Shown here: positions 32,680 to 44,395 of the stretch, piece by piece | How positions within the stretch are numbered: position 1 is the stretch's first letter | Layout of the letters: the number at the start of each line of letters is the position of its first letter | NCBI GenBank assembly: GCA_933207985.1 | Contig: OW240921.1 | Span: forward strand, 19,312,804 to 19,376,803 | Length of the DNA stretch: 64,000 bases | DNA from: Pelobates cultripes | Taxonomy: Eukaryota; Chordata; Amphibia; Anura; Pelobatidae | Direction of reading: 5' to 3' | Notes under the pieces: generated by a model | The model's database searches: none | Seen by the model: only the letters and a program-made list of their open reading frames with translations | What the model was told of the DNA's origin: nothing | Translations under genes and position numbers: made by a program

Positions 32680-33010
32680 GTAAACAAGCCAAATATATGG
32701 AATAGGGCTGGTAAAATTAACTTTAGCTTACAGGACAAGACAAAGAGAGTGAAAAAAATAAAAAAATAAAAATATATATTTTATATATTTATACACACAC
32801 ATATTTACAGTGTGCATAATTTGTTAGTACTATATAAACAATAATAATATTTAGATTACAAGGTTACAATAGCAATAGAGATTACAAGGTTACAATAGCA
32901 AGGTAGTGGACCCAGGTGGGCAATACACTAACATGATAACGTGCAGGATCAAGTCTCGATGTGGTCCTTCAGAAGTTTACATTTTGCTTATGGAATTGGA
33001 TCAGCTGTTG
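32680..33010. other. AT-rich non-coding DNA with a 26-bp tandem duplication
   Basis: AGATTACAAGGTTACAATAG occurs twice at about 32854 and 32880. No gene is seen. Confidence 0.6.
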
Positions 33011-33470
33011 GAGTTCTGAGTCCTGTTCACATCTGAGGCAGGAAACGTAGCCTCATAGCCGAGTCTTACAATCACACTTCACCTGACTGCTTTCAGCCAG
33101 TGGAGTACATACCGGGGTCGCAGGTATGATCGGGCCCGTCACTCCACGGGGCCCAGCTGCCCTGCTGACCCCTGCGACTGGGTGCCTGCCGCCATGTGTT
33201 GCGGCCCCGGCATTGGAACTCTGACTCCCATCAACGTAAGCCACTGAACCCCAGAGAAGTCACCCTCCTGCACCTAAATATTTTGCATGTGTCTCTCTGT
33301 GTATGTGCCTGTATGTATGTATGTATGTATGTGTGCCTGTAAGTATGTATGTGTGTTTGTGTGTATCTCTGTGCGTGTCTGTATGGGGTAGCAGTGGGCG
33401 GGGGTGAGTTGTGGTGGCAGTGGGGGGGGCATGGACCAGTTTTGCACCGGTGCCCCATGTATTGTGTACA
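33010..33470. repeat. dispersed repeat related to 2926-3610
   Basis: It shares CTGACTCCCA, CACCCTCCTGCA and TTTTGCATGTGT with the copy at 2926, followed by the same switch to (TG/GTAT)n satellite (33290-33380). Confidence 0.6.
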
Positions 33471-33763
33471 CGACTCCTTTCAGTTAAAATGAAAAATCTC
33501 TAATGAGAAAGAATAGGGTGTTTTTATGAAACCCAACAAACTAATTAACCCCAATTCTTACCAATTCTTCTTCTTGATGTTGAGGTTTGTAGCAGTGGAG
33601 CTATGATTTAAAGGGGCATGCATCACTTGACAACATTTTTAAATCTGCAAAAAAACACTTTAACACATATATACAATCTTAAATAAAACAAGAGATGTAA
33701 ATAAATTCTCCACACAAACAACAAAATTAGCCCGCTGACACACCAAAATACACACACACAGCC

Positions 33764-34202
33764 TGTCACGTATTCATCCGCTTATAAAAATGTGGTTAAT
33801 GATATTTACTGTCCACACAGGAAAAGTTGTGCCGAGCAGCAACCTAATCCACAGAAGGGTTAATGCTGAGCAGCAATTATGCAAATGTGAACCTAGTAAC
33901 TGACTTTGGGGTCAAAGGCCGGTTACAACCTATCAGATCTAGAGGAGGGGTATTTAGGCCCAGTTCTCATCCTGGTATTCTGGTTATTTGACTTTGGCAT
34001 TGTTTTTGACTTCCCTGTTTTCTGGTATCCCTGACTCCTGGCTTTTCCTTATCGTTGTGTCTCTTTCTGTATCCCTTGATCTCAGCTATTCCTGACTATT
34101 CTTTGGTACGTTAGTCCGGTCATTCTAAGGTCCGGTATACGTTACCTATCAGTCCTCTGTGTTACACATTTCTACGTGCTGGATCATACTGTAATCCCGA
34201 CA
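33764..34202 (+). mobile_element. solo LTR of the gypsy family, 439 bp
   Basis: It starts TGTCACGTATTC and ends TAATCCCGACA. The 3' part shares TTAGTCCGGTCATTCTAAGG and GTCCGGTATACG with the gypsy LTR at 21702. Flanks CAGCC and CCGCC match at four of five bases, a decayed target duplication in a CA-rich satellite. A GTATTTAGGCCC TATA-like site lies near 33949. Confidence 0.85.
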
Positions 34203-34545
34203 CCGCCTCCCTATGCACAATAAAACACTATGTCTCCCCATATGCACAAGACACAGCAACCCCACACATAGCTTTACCAATACACAACATACAGCATGCC
34301 CATGCACAGCCTCATATTAACAGCTCCCCCCCACACACACACAGTTACTACACAAAATACACATACAACCTTCCCAGATGCAACACATGCAACCCACAAA
34401 GAACACATTCCGTCTCCCCACTCCACTTAAGATTCCCCTCATGCAACTCCCACAAATAACTCAATCAGTTCCCTACATACACAACAGCACAAGAAGTCTT
34501 GCCACACAGTTTCTGACACACTCACACACACAGACCCTAAAAAAA
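34203..34545. repeat. CA-rich degenerate satellite
   Basis: Continuation of the CA-rich array that the LTR entered (33700-33763 lies on the other side). It ends in an A-run near 34541. Confidence 0.6.
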
Positions 34546-35239
34546 AAAAAATTAGATAGGTAGTATGTAAATAATAATGGCAAGGAAAAGTGGGAATGAG
34601 AGACTGTTAAAGGGGAAAAGGAGACTTAAGTGTGGGATAAACTGGGGAGAGGGAACTCCCAAGGACTTGTATTATGTCTACTTATCATTTATATGAAACA
34701 AACAGCAGTTTGTAACAAAGGTGTTTGTAATAAATATGTGTACATTGAGAGTGATTGGATAAGTATTCTGTATTTTCTGCTGTAAATGGAAAATAAAGTT
34801 GAGAGACTGCAATGTTTACATTGCAGAACTAAGACTGCTTCTAGTGACTGTCTACAAGAAAGCCAATAGAGGTATGACACAGATTCTGAGTCTGACTCCC
34901 TTAACCACGGAGCCAAATGTACACATTGTGAACAAAACAAAATGTAAACAAAACCTGGCATTTGCGCTACATGTCTGTCCAACCGTAATACACCTCTTTC
35001 ATAGTAAATGCACCCACCCTTATTATATATCATTTTATTCAGGGGAAACAGGGCTTTCATTTAATATCAAATATTTAGCTATGAAACATAATTTAATATG
35101 AAAAAAATGGGAGAAAATACGATTTTTTTGATTTTTTTAGTTCTAAATTGCATTTTAAAGGTCAGTGTCATAATACTGTTTGATTTTACTGCAATAAAAT
35201 ACACATATTTGTATTTAGTAAAGTCTCACGTGTAAGACA
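34546..35239. other. non-coding DNA
   Basis: No gene is seen. A short perfect hairpin CTGCAATG TTTA CATTGCAG lies at 34807-34826. Confidence 0.4.
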
Positions 35240-35309
35240 GTACCCCCTATGTACAGGTTTTATGGCGTTTTAGGAAGTTACAGGGTCAAATATAGCACGT
35301 TACATTTGA

Positions 35310-35520
35310 AATTGAAATTCTTCAGATTGGTTACGTTGCCTTTGAGACTGTATAGTAGCCCGGGAATGAAATTTACACCCATAATGGCATACCATTTGCA
35401 ATAGTAGACAACCCAAGGTATTGCAAATGGGGTATGTCCAGTCTTTTTTAGTAGCCATTTGGTCACAAACACTGCTACCACTGCTACCATAGGGTCTCAA
35501 AGGCAACGTAACCAATCTGC
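35310..35520. mobile_element. hairpin MITE-like repeat
   Basis: CAGATTGGTTACGTTGCC near 35324 pairs with GGCAACGTAACCAATCTG near 35501. A second nested pairing, CATACCATTTGCAAT with ATTGCAAATGGGGTATG, lies at 35388-35436. Target duplication was not identified. Confidence 0.65.
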
Positions 35521-35950
35521 ACTAACCCATCTGTGCTCTGAATCAGCCACAAATCTCTTAGTAGTGCGATGATCACGCTTACGTTTTTGTGAAATATCTA
35601 ATGTTTTCATACCTCGTCCAAGGCATTGAACTATTTCACTCTTTTTCGGCAGCAGAGAGATTCTGTTTCTTCCCCATATTGCATGAAAATGGTGCTCTGC
35701 TTAATAATGTTGAACACCCTCCTTTAGTAGTTTATAATGACATCAGAACTTTTAGCTGGAGCTCTAAGACCCTCGATCCTCTTAATACAGACCAGTGTTC
35801 CAGAATTTTCACAGTACAGAATAGCAAATTACCATCTGTTCTTTTTAACATGTTAGATATCCATACCTAATATGAACAGAAACATAGAATATGTAGTATT
35901 CTACAGCATTTTTAAGAGGAAGCATGTATGTTTGTATTTGCTTTTATATT
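35521..35950. other. non-coding DNA
   Basis: No supported gene is seen between the hairpin repeat and the LINE. Confidence 0.4.
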
Positions 35951-35984
35951 ACACAGCCATGTTGCATCGCTGCCACTCACCCAG

Positions 35985-36800
35985 TGTGTTCCAAGAACTC
36001 CGGGGGGCACTGCGGGAAGAACTGGCAGGCCTGCGCACAGACTTGACAGCGCTGGAGGGCATGGTAGAGGGGGTGGAAGCCGCGGCCCAAGATTGTTCCC
36101 AGCAACATCAGGCTACAGAAATGGCTGTCACCAGGCAGGGCAACCTATTGCTTACAATACGTAGGCAAGTAGAAGTCCTGGAGAATAGCAGCAGGGGCAG
36201 CAACATACGGGTGTGCGGCCTGCCTGAAACTGACTCTTCCCCGCTCACCAACACGATGGAAGCGCTGTTCCAGCACACCTTGGGAGCTGAAGCACCAGAC
36301 ATCATTCGCTTCGAGAGGGCGCACAGAGCACTGGGCCCCGCGCGGCAGGATGGCAGCCCAAGAGATGTCATATGCTGTCTGCACGACGGAGGCCTGAAAG
36401 AAAAGATCATGGTGGCTGCGAGAGGGGAGCCCACCATCAGGTTCCGCAAAGTCGACATATCACTGTACCAGGACTTGTCTACACTAATGCTGGATGCAAG
36501 AAGAGCCCTGCGCCCAGTTACAAGCTCACTCTGTGACAAGAGGATCCCAGATCATTGAGGATTCCCTTTTAGCCTCCAAGCGAACCAAGGAAACTCATGG
36601 GTGACCGCACGCTGGCCAGAGGACATCCCAGGTTTTCTGAGGGCCCTGCTCCTGCCGGTGGTCAGAGTCAGAAATTGGATTATAGAAGAAACCATTGCTG
36701 CAAGGAGAGACCCTCTGACACCATTGTTCCATGAGGGAGCACAGCGGGAGAGGAATGCCCCACAATGCCAGTGGGGAGGTCTCTCCGGCCCGGAAGAATA
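35985..36800 (+). pseudogene. Tx1/L1 ORF1 protein remnant
   Basis: The frame (35872-36558) encodes a heptad-rich region (LRGALREELAGLRTDLTALE) and then an RRM-like core starting NIRVCGLPE, with IIRFERAHRALGP and a C-terminal basic region. A stop ends it at 36558, and the rest (WIIEETIAARRDPL) continues in another frame. ORF1 of L1 elements is a trimeric RNA-binding chaperone. Confidence 0.8.
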
Positions 36801-37559
36801 GGAGGTCGGGGGAGCTGACTGAGTGGCGGGTGGTCGGTAAGTGGACTTGTATAGGAGGGGACATGGGTGGTCGGAGGACGTTTTTGGGGGGAGGGGCACC
36901 AGGGGATACAATGCACTACACCTAGTCCACGAATACGGATATGCTTTAAGCATACCTACACTTTTGGGAGGGAGCATGGGGGAAGCGGATCTCTGATGCT
37001 TAGACCCACGGATGAGACCCAAATACATGCAGGACGACAGGACGCCCGCCATTGAGGCTTACCGCTCACACCTACAATAATACACCATGAAACGTAATAT
37101 TCCTATTAGCGAGCATATGACCATTACATCACGACGCAGCACACGCCAAACTGGTTGGGGAGGCGCACACTCAAAACTCTTAGCTACTCACTCTATTTTA
37201 CCAGATATACTCTGGCTGAGTTATACAATTTACAGTCAGTAGCTTAGACAGTAACAAGTGCACTAGACACGCGCACTGCGCTGGTCACGTCAGCACGCGC
37301 CCCAAGTGACAGGTACCTTTATTGCCATGGTTTGGGGGGAGGGGTTAGCACCTATAAGGGGTGCACCACTCGACACCAGACCACAGGCACCAAGTTACGA
37401 TATACCCCTGCTACGGGGTCCAGCTCCCGCCTACTTTCCCCCCGTCCCAGTAGGGCCCCTTCACAGGGGGAACACAGAATCTGACCTCTGTGCACAGCTC
37501 TCCTTGTCGCCTCTGCATCCCTACCATCCCTGTCCCACTGGAGGTCTCTCCCCCGCCCC

Positions 37560-39480
37560 CTCATGTCCCTGCCCGTGCTCCTTTTGGGGGTCCCCCCCCC
37601 TTCCCCTGTTGGCCCTGGGGGGCCCCAGCTTCACCACCCCTCAGCAGGTCTGGGGTTCTTGCCTGCTCCGCTCCATCTCTGGTCGCACAATGCGAGGGGC
37701 CTGAATGCCCCCGAACGTAGATCCCACCTTTTGCGCTCCCTATGGGAATCCTGGGTCTCCATTGCATTCTTACAGGAGACGCACTTTAGGGGAGTAGCTG
37801 GCCCGGCGCTCCGTGACTCCAGGTACCCAGTGGGGTACTTCGCCAACCATCCCTCAGCTAAAAAAGCTGGGGTCGCAGTTCTGTTTGCGAGCACGGTTTT
37901 CCGTTAGTTTGCAAGGAGGTCTGTGGGGACCCCACCAACTATCTGTTTCTGAAAGGCTCGATAGCGGACACCAAGTATACTTTTGGATGCATCTACGCTC
38001 CCAACACATGGCAACACTGCTTTCTGAGAAGCAAGCTGCATAAACTCGAGCAGTTCCGGGAACGACTGCTCGTTGTAAGTGGCAACCTCAACGTAGCCCG
38101 AACCGCCGGGGAGCAGGAAAGAACAGCTCAGATAACAGCATACCTACAGCAATATGTAACTAAGACCCTAAGTCAGGAGGACGTGGAAGCCCTGGAAGCC
38201 CCAATCACACTAGAGGAATTACAGGCAGCTCTAAAGTCCGCTAAACTGAACAAGGCTCCAGGACTAGACGGCTTACCGGTCTGCTACATTAAAGAATTCG
38301 GAGACGTGCTTCTGTCAAGACTCCTACGAGGTATCAGATAAAAGGTATGGAGATACGAACCTATCAGAGACACAATAGCACAGCACCACCCGCTCATAGG
38401 TGCAACCCTGAAATTTTGGTGCACGATAAGGACAAAACTCATGCTCACCACTGTGCCGGGGCCTCTGACCCTGGTGGCGCACAACCCGGAGGTGGCGGAC
38501 GGCCTAGCATATGCGGACCTCCTCGCGTTCGGTGGGACAGACTGATCCTACATGCACCAGTGGTGCTCAAATGACAAGCTCAAACAATTACCAGACCTGC
38601 TGGGGGACAGGACCCCGACACCCTTAGATAGGTTACGCTACTTCCAAGTCAAGTCATACTATAAATCACAAAATGGGAAACATCTCTTCCACAGACCCCT
38701 GACAGAGTTTGAGGGACTGTGCACAAACAGGACATGCCCCCCCTAGGGGGATCTCACTCCTATATGCCCTGCTAATAGCGGCAACCCCACTGGAACCAGC
38801 AAAACACGCTGCACACTAGGAGAAAGCCATGGGAATCATGCTCACTGACCCAGACTGGGCGAAAATATACAAACTGACAAATCAAAGTTCCATATGCTCT
38901 AAAATGCAGGAAATAAACTACAAACTGCTCACCGGATGGTACCGGACCCCAGACAGGCTACACCGCATGCTACCTGATGTCCCGGATATATGCTGGAGAT
39001 GTGGGGGGTGGCCAGGTACAGCTCTACACATCTGGTGGTTCTGTAATACGTTCATCCCATTCTGGCGGGAAGTCCAGACAATACAAGAGGTCACGGACAG
39101 CGACCTTCCTTTCCAGCCACTCCAGATGCTGCTCCACCATACCCCGATGCCTATCTCACGATATAAATCCTCCTTAACCAAAGCACCTCCTCAACGTAGC
39201 CAAGCTCATGGTCCCAGTTTGATGGCGGTCTCCCCAGGTGCCTACCCTCCAGCAGTGGATGGACAAAGTGGAAGAGATACACGAGATGGAGAGGCTCACA
39301 GCGACACTCAGAGACAAATTGGACAAATACCAACATTGTTGGACTCTACCTGTCCAGAAGATAGGAAGGCCACACAGGACTCCGTGACCATTGGGGGGAG
39401 GAGCTGGGCACCCGGACGGGCCAGGGGTGGGTGGTCACCCTAAGCACTCCCCTCCCCGCAACTGGGGCCCTGAGGGCGAT
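37560..39480 (+). pseudogene. Tx1/L1 ORF2 remnant
   Basis: The endonuclease N-terminus reads SHNARGLNAPERRSHLL, IAFLQETHFRG and AKKAGVAVLF, then stops at 37907. After a shift come the GCIYAPN and SGNLNVA blocks, then EELQAALKSAKLNKAPGLDG of the RT N-terminal part. The YxDD core is missing. The tail frame from 38829 has KLLTGWYRTPDRLHRM and a zinc motif CWRCGGWPGTALHIWWFC, the ORF2 C-terminal signature. Several stops and at least two deletions make it non-functional. Confidence 0.82.
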
Positions 39481-40369
39481 GCAGGAGATGCATAGCCATG
39501 AATACCCACATTAAAAGGTGGGGGGGCTCTGGAACCCCGACATGACTAAGGAGAGAGAATGTGGACCTAGCGACCAGGTAGGCTAGCCCAAAAAAGGAGA
39601 ATGTCTCATAGTAACACATCGAAGACAAGAGCATACAGGTGATAAGCTACACTAGAGGAGGCATGTGCCCGTAGAGTACCCGAGCTCACCTGGCCCTACG
39701 CCACGCAGGTTCTGACTGACTGAGAGGGTCAGCCTTAATGGGACCGTATCTGCATCACCGAAGCGATGAGGGCAGAGACATGCCCTGTCTGCCAGATACT
39801 AATCCAATGGGCACAGCTGCCATGGGCAGACTGGTACAGCCCAGGACGCCTGACTGGATGAGACGGGTCGCCCCTACGTTTCCTCACACAGTGCCCCAAG
39901 TAAAGAAAATTTTAGTGCCACTGGCAGACAGGCATAGACACAGCTAACAATATGCTGTCATATAGACCACAAAGAGTGGAAGAGCATGGGCACATTCAGC
40001 TAGCACTAGCCTCTCGAGACCGCAACATAGAAGATGACACTAATTCAGAGAGTAGGGGAAAATTAGACAGTGTAAGCTACATGAGACTACATTAATGCCA
40101 AGGAAAATGCTTCTAAATAGGCCACTCACATAACAAAACACCGTAGCACTAAGTACAAAAAAGAGACGGTTAGAGGCAGAAAACCTAATAATGTCATTGT
40201 TTTGTTGAAGTTGTTTTACATGAGACGTTACACATACCCAATGTATCACAGGCACGATATACTTGTTATGCTTTATATGTTGCCATATTACAGTTCGGCA
40301 CAAAACTAAAAATAAAGATTGTCAAAAAATAAATAAATTAATAATATGTTGGTGCATTGCAATAGTGGC

Positions 40370-40500
40370 AGCTCTCCAATAACAGACATAAATACAGATA
40401 AACAGATACACTATCTGACAGACATACAGATACATACACTGACAGATAAACAGATACACACATAGACAGATACACACACACACAGACAGAGATAGTGGCA
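40370..40500. repeat. ACAGATA-type degenerate satellite
   Basis: Repeated ACAGATAAACAGATACAC and GACAGACATACAGATACA words occur directly after the LINE tail. Confidence 0.6.
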
Positions 40501-40599
40501 GTACCACATGACATTTGCGTAGTCGCCTTATCGGCATAGGCATAACCCCACCATTACCCATTTACCAATAAAACACTGACACCATAATTTTGGCAAAAT

Positions 40600-40980
40600 G
40601 CAAGATAGGGATAAGGACTAGCGCTTTTTTCTCACAATATGTTGTACCAGCGTATATATGGTAATATTATACAAATGAGCAGCTAAACATTCTTGTGACT
40701 CCTTCAATATCACCAACGACTTAAACAGAAAAGAATGTAGCGCTTATGTAATGGATGAGCAAATTATCACCTTTTTTTGTTCCGTTTAGGAGATAAATTC
40801 TCATTCAAGTCTCAAATAAGCCGATATCTACAAAAGATAATCAAACATAGTGTAGATAGTAAATGGCCAAAAGATTATACACATATATAATTGTTACACA
40901 TTCACAAACAGAGAGCTATGGACCCAGCTCTGGTTTGAATCACTTCTGGGTCCGTATAGGCGACCCACCCCTACTGTGTT
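40600..40980 (-). mobile_element. possible Penelope-like edge sequence
   Basis: A GGACTAGCGCTTTTTTCTC motif resembles the AGCGCTA edges of the Penelope-like elements at 15956, 44473 and 47757. It lies beyond the TA tract from the Penelope 3' region at 41100. Assignment is tentative. Confidence 0.3.
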
Positions 40981-41097
<117 letters not shown>

Positions 41098-42299
41098 TCC
41101 TGAAGGGCAATAGATACACCAAAGATTGCGCAGCACGGCTTGTGATAATAGAACACAAAATAAAGTTCCCAAATGGGTACTTACAAACAGGGAGTCTAGA
41201 TTGACTCAGTTTCTGAGCGATGTGCAGGTTAGGAACTGCACTCCCAGGTGTAAAATGATTAATGGAGAACCAGGATGAAGAATAAAAAATATAAAACAAA
41301 TTTATTAATACAATCTATAAATTAAAATGGCACAATGCCCAAATAAAACCGGAACGCGTTTCACCACAGGGACGTTGCTTCTTCAACCGGATCAATGAGC
41401 TGAATGTTTCCTGGTTCACCGTCTGTTTAAATATCGTTTAAATCAACAAATGGACTGCCGGTGTGTGTGTGTCCCTCACACGTCGTTACCACCCACAGGT
41501 AAGACATGTGCGGTCCATGCCTCATTATCATGCCGTGATTGGAGGTAGCTGAACGGATTCTCTCACTCGGAGTTCCGTCAGCTACCTTCACCTCTACAAA
41601 GCGATTCAAAATAACTCCTATGTGGAATTCCTTATTGTAATTAAAATCTGCGTGTAGTCTTCTGAAACAATAATAAATTCAGCTGGATATTCCAATCTTC
41701 CACCATCCCTTATGGGCAGGAAAATCCACGCGGATTGCAGTAACTCATAAAATGCCAAAGTCCATAAAAACAGGGGTACATGTGAAAGAAGAGAATGGAG
41801 AATAGTATCAGTCCCTAGTATTCATATGTATATCGTATCAAATCAAATGAATACAACTTTCACATCATATTAACCCTTTCCTAAATAGAACCTGATGTGC
41901 ATACATAAAAGTACACGGTACAATTTCATTTCCAATGATCGTTGTGTTAACACAAAGCTTATAATCTATGCTAAAATATTAATTTGAACAATTTAAATTT
42001 GTCCTTAATTCAAAATAAATACCAAATACAATATAAAAGTACACTATAAATGCTTACCAGACTGTAATTCATCACACTATATTGTAGTGAATATAATCAC
42101 TCTAACCAAATAGGAAGTTAATAATTATATTTGTTTTACTGGTATATTAGTAATTATCTAAGGGCAGAGTCCATACTTACAGTATTTGGAAAGACAATTG
42201 ATAGTATATCCCCTATTATTCCTGCCAATTCTATCTCCATATAAAACTTGTAATTGTTAAATTGTAATATATAAGAGGATAATGAAAAATCTCTAAACT

Positions 42300-42925
42300 T
42301 AAATCAACCGGCTTTTAATCAAATCGTATAGAATTATAAAAAAAGGCAAAGCTCAAAATCTGAGTTGAGCCCATAGGGCTGGTATTTAGTCTGTAAATCC
42401 ATTGCATCTCTGATTTTCCCAATTCTTTAATAAAATCTCACCCTCTCCAATTTCTATATATTTTTTTTTAACCCCATGAATGATAAACCTTCAGGTTTTT
42501 GATCATGAAACCTTTTGAAATGGCTTGAAACACTGTGTTGTTCAAACCCTTTCTGAATTTTATATATATGTTCTCTGATCCTCACGTGTAGGGGTCTAGT
42601 TGTCCGGCACACATATCTTAACCCTTAAGGGCAACTTAGAAGGTAAATTAGGTTCTTCGTGTAACACGTCATAAACTGTCTAATAGGTATTTTTACATTC
42701 TCATTTAGGACTATATCTTTACTTACCCTTCTATTACATCAAGACTTTTTGCAAGATGTACATAAGCCACAACCATAAAAACCCCTTTCGTTTTTAAATA
42801 TGGTTGGGGAATCTTTTTTCTCTCTAAGGGAATTTCATACTAAAGTACTTTTAAGGTTTCTCACGCCTCTATAAAATTATTCTAGGTTTAAGAGGAAGAA
42901 TTGGTTTCAGGGCAGGATCTTAAAA

Positions 42926-42930
<5 letters not shown>
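42300..42930 (-). pseudogene. Penelope-like GIY-YIG endonuclease
   Basis: Minus-strand reading, with frame changes, gives GFYGCGLCTSCKK, NLIYLLSCPL, a TRGP-like basic block, REHIYKIQKGFEQHS-like sequence and SHFKRFHDQ-like sequence. These are the ordered blocks of the Penelope GIY-YIG domain. Several frameshifts and stops show decay. Confidence 0.72.

Positions 42931-42931
<1 letters not shown>

Positions 42932-42973
<42 letters not shown>
42932..42973. repeat. poly(A) run, about 42 bases
   Basis: An uninterrupted A-run on the plus strand inside the Penelope coding region. It could be a retroposed tail remnant or slippage product; no associated element was recognised. Confidence 0.9.
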
Positions 42974-42974
<1 letters not shown>

Positions 42975-43505
42975 GGCCAGTATTTGTTAATAATTCTGCG
43001 TATTTGTTGGTTATGTGTGTTGAAATTACAGATAAAAGGAATGGTTTGTGTGTCTGAATTAGTTCTTGTTTTAAAAGTTAGCAGGTCTTTTCTTTCCCTA
43101 TGTTTAATTTCCAGTCTAGATTTCTCCAATTTTAATGCATCATATCCTTTTTCCATAAAATCGGTTTTAATTTTTAATGATTGATCCTCATAACTAATCA
43201 CGTCACTGCAGTTTCGACGGATTCTGAGGAACTGTCCTTTGGGGGCATTTTCCAACCAAGGGGAATGGTGACAACTTGTGCTTTTGATAAATCTATTGCA
43301 GTCCACTAATTTGAAATGATTCCTAGTCTTGATTTTCCCCTCTTTGATATAGATATCAAGATCTAAAAAAAGTGACTGCCTCTTTACTCCATGTACTAGT
43401 TAACTTGATACCCCAAGTATTATTATTATTCGAACATTCAAAAAACAATTGGACAAAAACTACTTCCTTCACCTTTCCATATGAATAAAATATCCTTCCC
43501 ATCCA
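42975..43505 (-). pseudogene. Penelope-like RT, C-terminal part
   Basis: Minus-strand frames give VFVQLFFECSNNN, GIKLTSTWSKEAVTF, then NRFIKSTSCHHSPWLENAPK and GQFLRIRRNCSDVISYE, then QQIRRIINKYWP. This is the segment between the RT catalytic core and the linker of Penelope-like elements. One frameshift lies near 43360. Confidence 0.8.
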
Positions 43506-43766
43506 TCCCATATATTGTGCACCACAACTACAAGTCATCAGGTACACAACATGTGTCGAGGAACAGGAAATCTGACTTTTTATTTTAAAAGTTTCCAAGG
43601 TCTGTGTACTCTTAAAATCTTTGTATGTCCTATAAGAATCTGCACATGCTTTGCACTTACCCACAGGTGAGCCATGTTTCTCATTGCCATCCCAATCTCT
43701 TGCATGCTGGCAGGTTGTCTCTTTGTCTCGACAGATGGAGAGATTTGTCGATGGACGCTTGGTCAA
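43506..43766 (-). pseudogene. second Penelope-like copy: linker and endonuclease start
   Basis: The minus-strand frame reads GKCKACADSYRTYKDFKS, then THVVYLMTCSCGAQYMGW and GRIF, the zinc-like linker and first GIY-YIG block. It then switches mid-domain to RT sequence of another copy at about 43505. Two Penelope-like copies are therefore fused here in the wrong domain order. Confidence 0.75.
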
Positions 43767-43789
43767 TCGGTGCTACCCTCATTTCCGGT

Positions 43790-44070
43790 CTCATCAGTAG
43801 CCCACCAGGCATTGGTAGATGCAGAGATTTGATCCCTATACGCAAAAGGTGCACTCGAACTTTCTACAGCTCCATTTTCCTGGTCAGTAAGAAGTCAGAC
43901 GAGTTCTGTCCAGTCATAAATTTCCGACAGCTGAATGCCTTCGTGATATACAGGAATTTCAAGATGGAAGGCATTCATCTCCTTTGAGACCTCCTATAAG
44001 CCGGCGATTTGTTCGCTCGTCTGGATTTAAATTTAAAGGGCGCTTATCTATCCATTCCGGTAAGCCCTGT
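43790..44070 (+). pseudogene. DIRS-like reverse transcriptase fragment
   Basis: The plus-strand frame reads IFLVSKKSDEFCPVINFRQL, NAFVIYRNFKMEGIHLL and, after a shift, ARLDLNLKGAYLSIPV-like sequence. These are the first RT blocks of DIRS1-type elements (KMEGIHLL is typical). They differ from the Ngaro RT at 8.3 kb. Only about 90 codons remain. Confidence 0.78.
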
Positions 44071-44395
44071 GAGCCGATGCTTCCTTTTTTTTTTGCTCTT
44101 TGGAAGGACAAAGCTTGCCAATTTTCTTGTCTTCCTTCCCCCTAGGTGTTTCACCAAGCTACTAAATCCTTATATCTTTAAGATATAAGACTCATAAATA
44201 AGACAAATACTATTCCACAGCAACCCACAAAGCAGGAGGCAGTAGGATGCTGGCCTGTGCTTATGTGGAGCAGCGAAGTAAGCGGATGAGTCATCAGAGG
44301 AAGACTTATTACCTCTGTTGTTTTCTGATTGGTTGTTACTGTTTCTAGTCAAACTTGTGCTACTATGGAGTTTTAGTGAAGAAAGTTAAGCAAAA
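44071..44395. other. junction region, no gene seen
   Basis: Sequence between the DIRS-like fragment and resumed Penelope RT. No class was assigned. Confidence 0.4.

Larger units (their letters stand above)
35951..40345 (+). mobile_element. Tx1/L1-like LINE, internally deleted
   Basis: In order it has a coiled-coil ORF1, a GC-rich inter-ORF region, the start of the ORF2 endonuclease, a small piece of the RT N-terminal region, the ORF2 C-terminal zinc motif, a 3' UTR and an AATAAAG signal near 40312, with an A-rich tail (AAATAAATAAATTAATAA) at about 40328-40345. Most of the endonuclease end and the RT catalytic core are missing, leaving about 4.4 kb. Confidence 0.82.

Noticed and set aside
42932..42973. 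Poly(A) run as the tail of a processed pseudogene
   Set aside because: No gene-like sequence precedes it on the plus strand; both sides are Penelope coding sequence.
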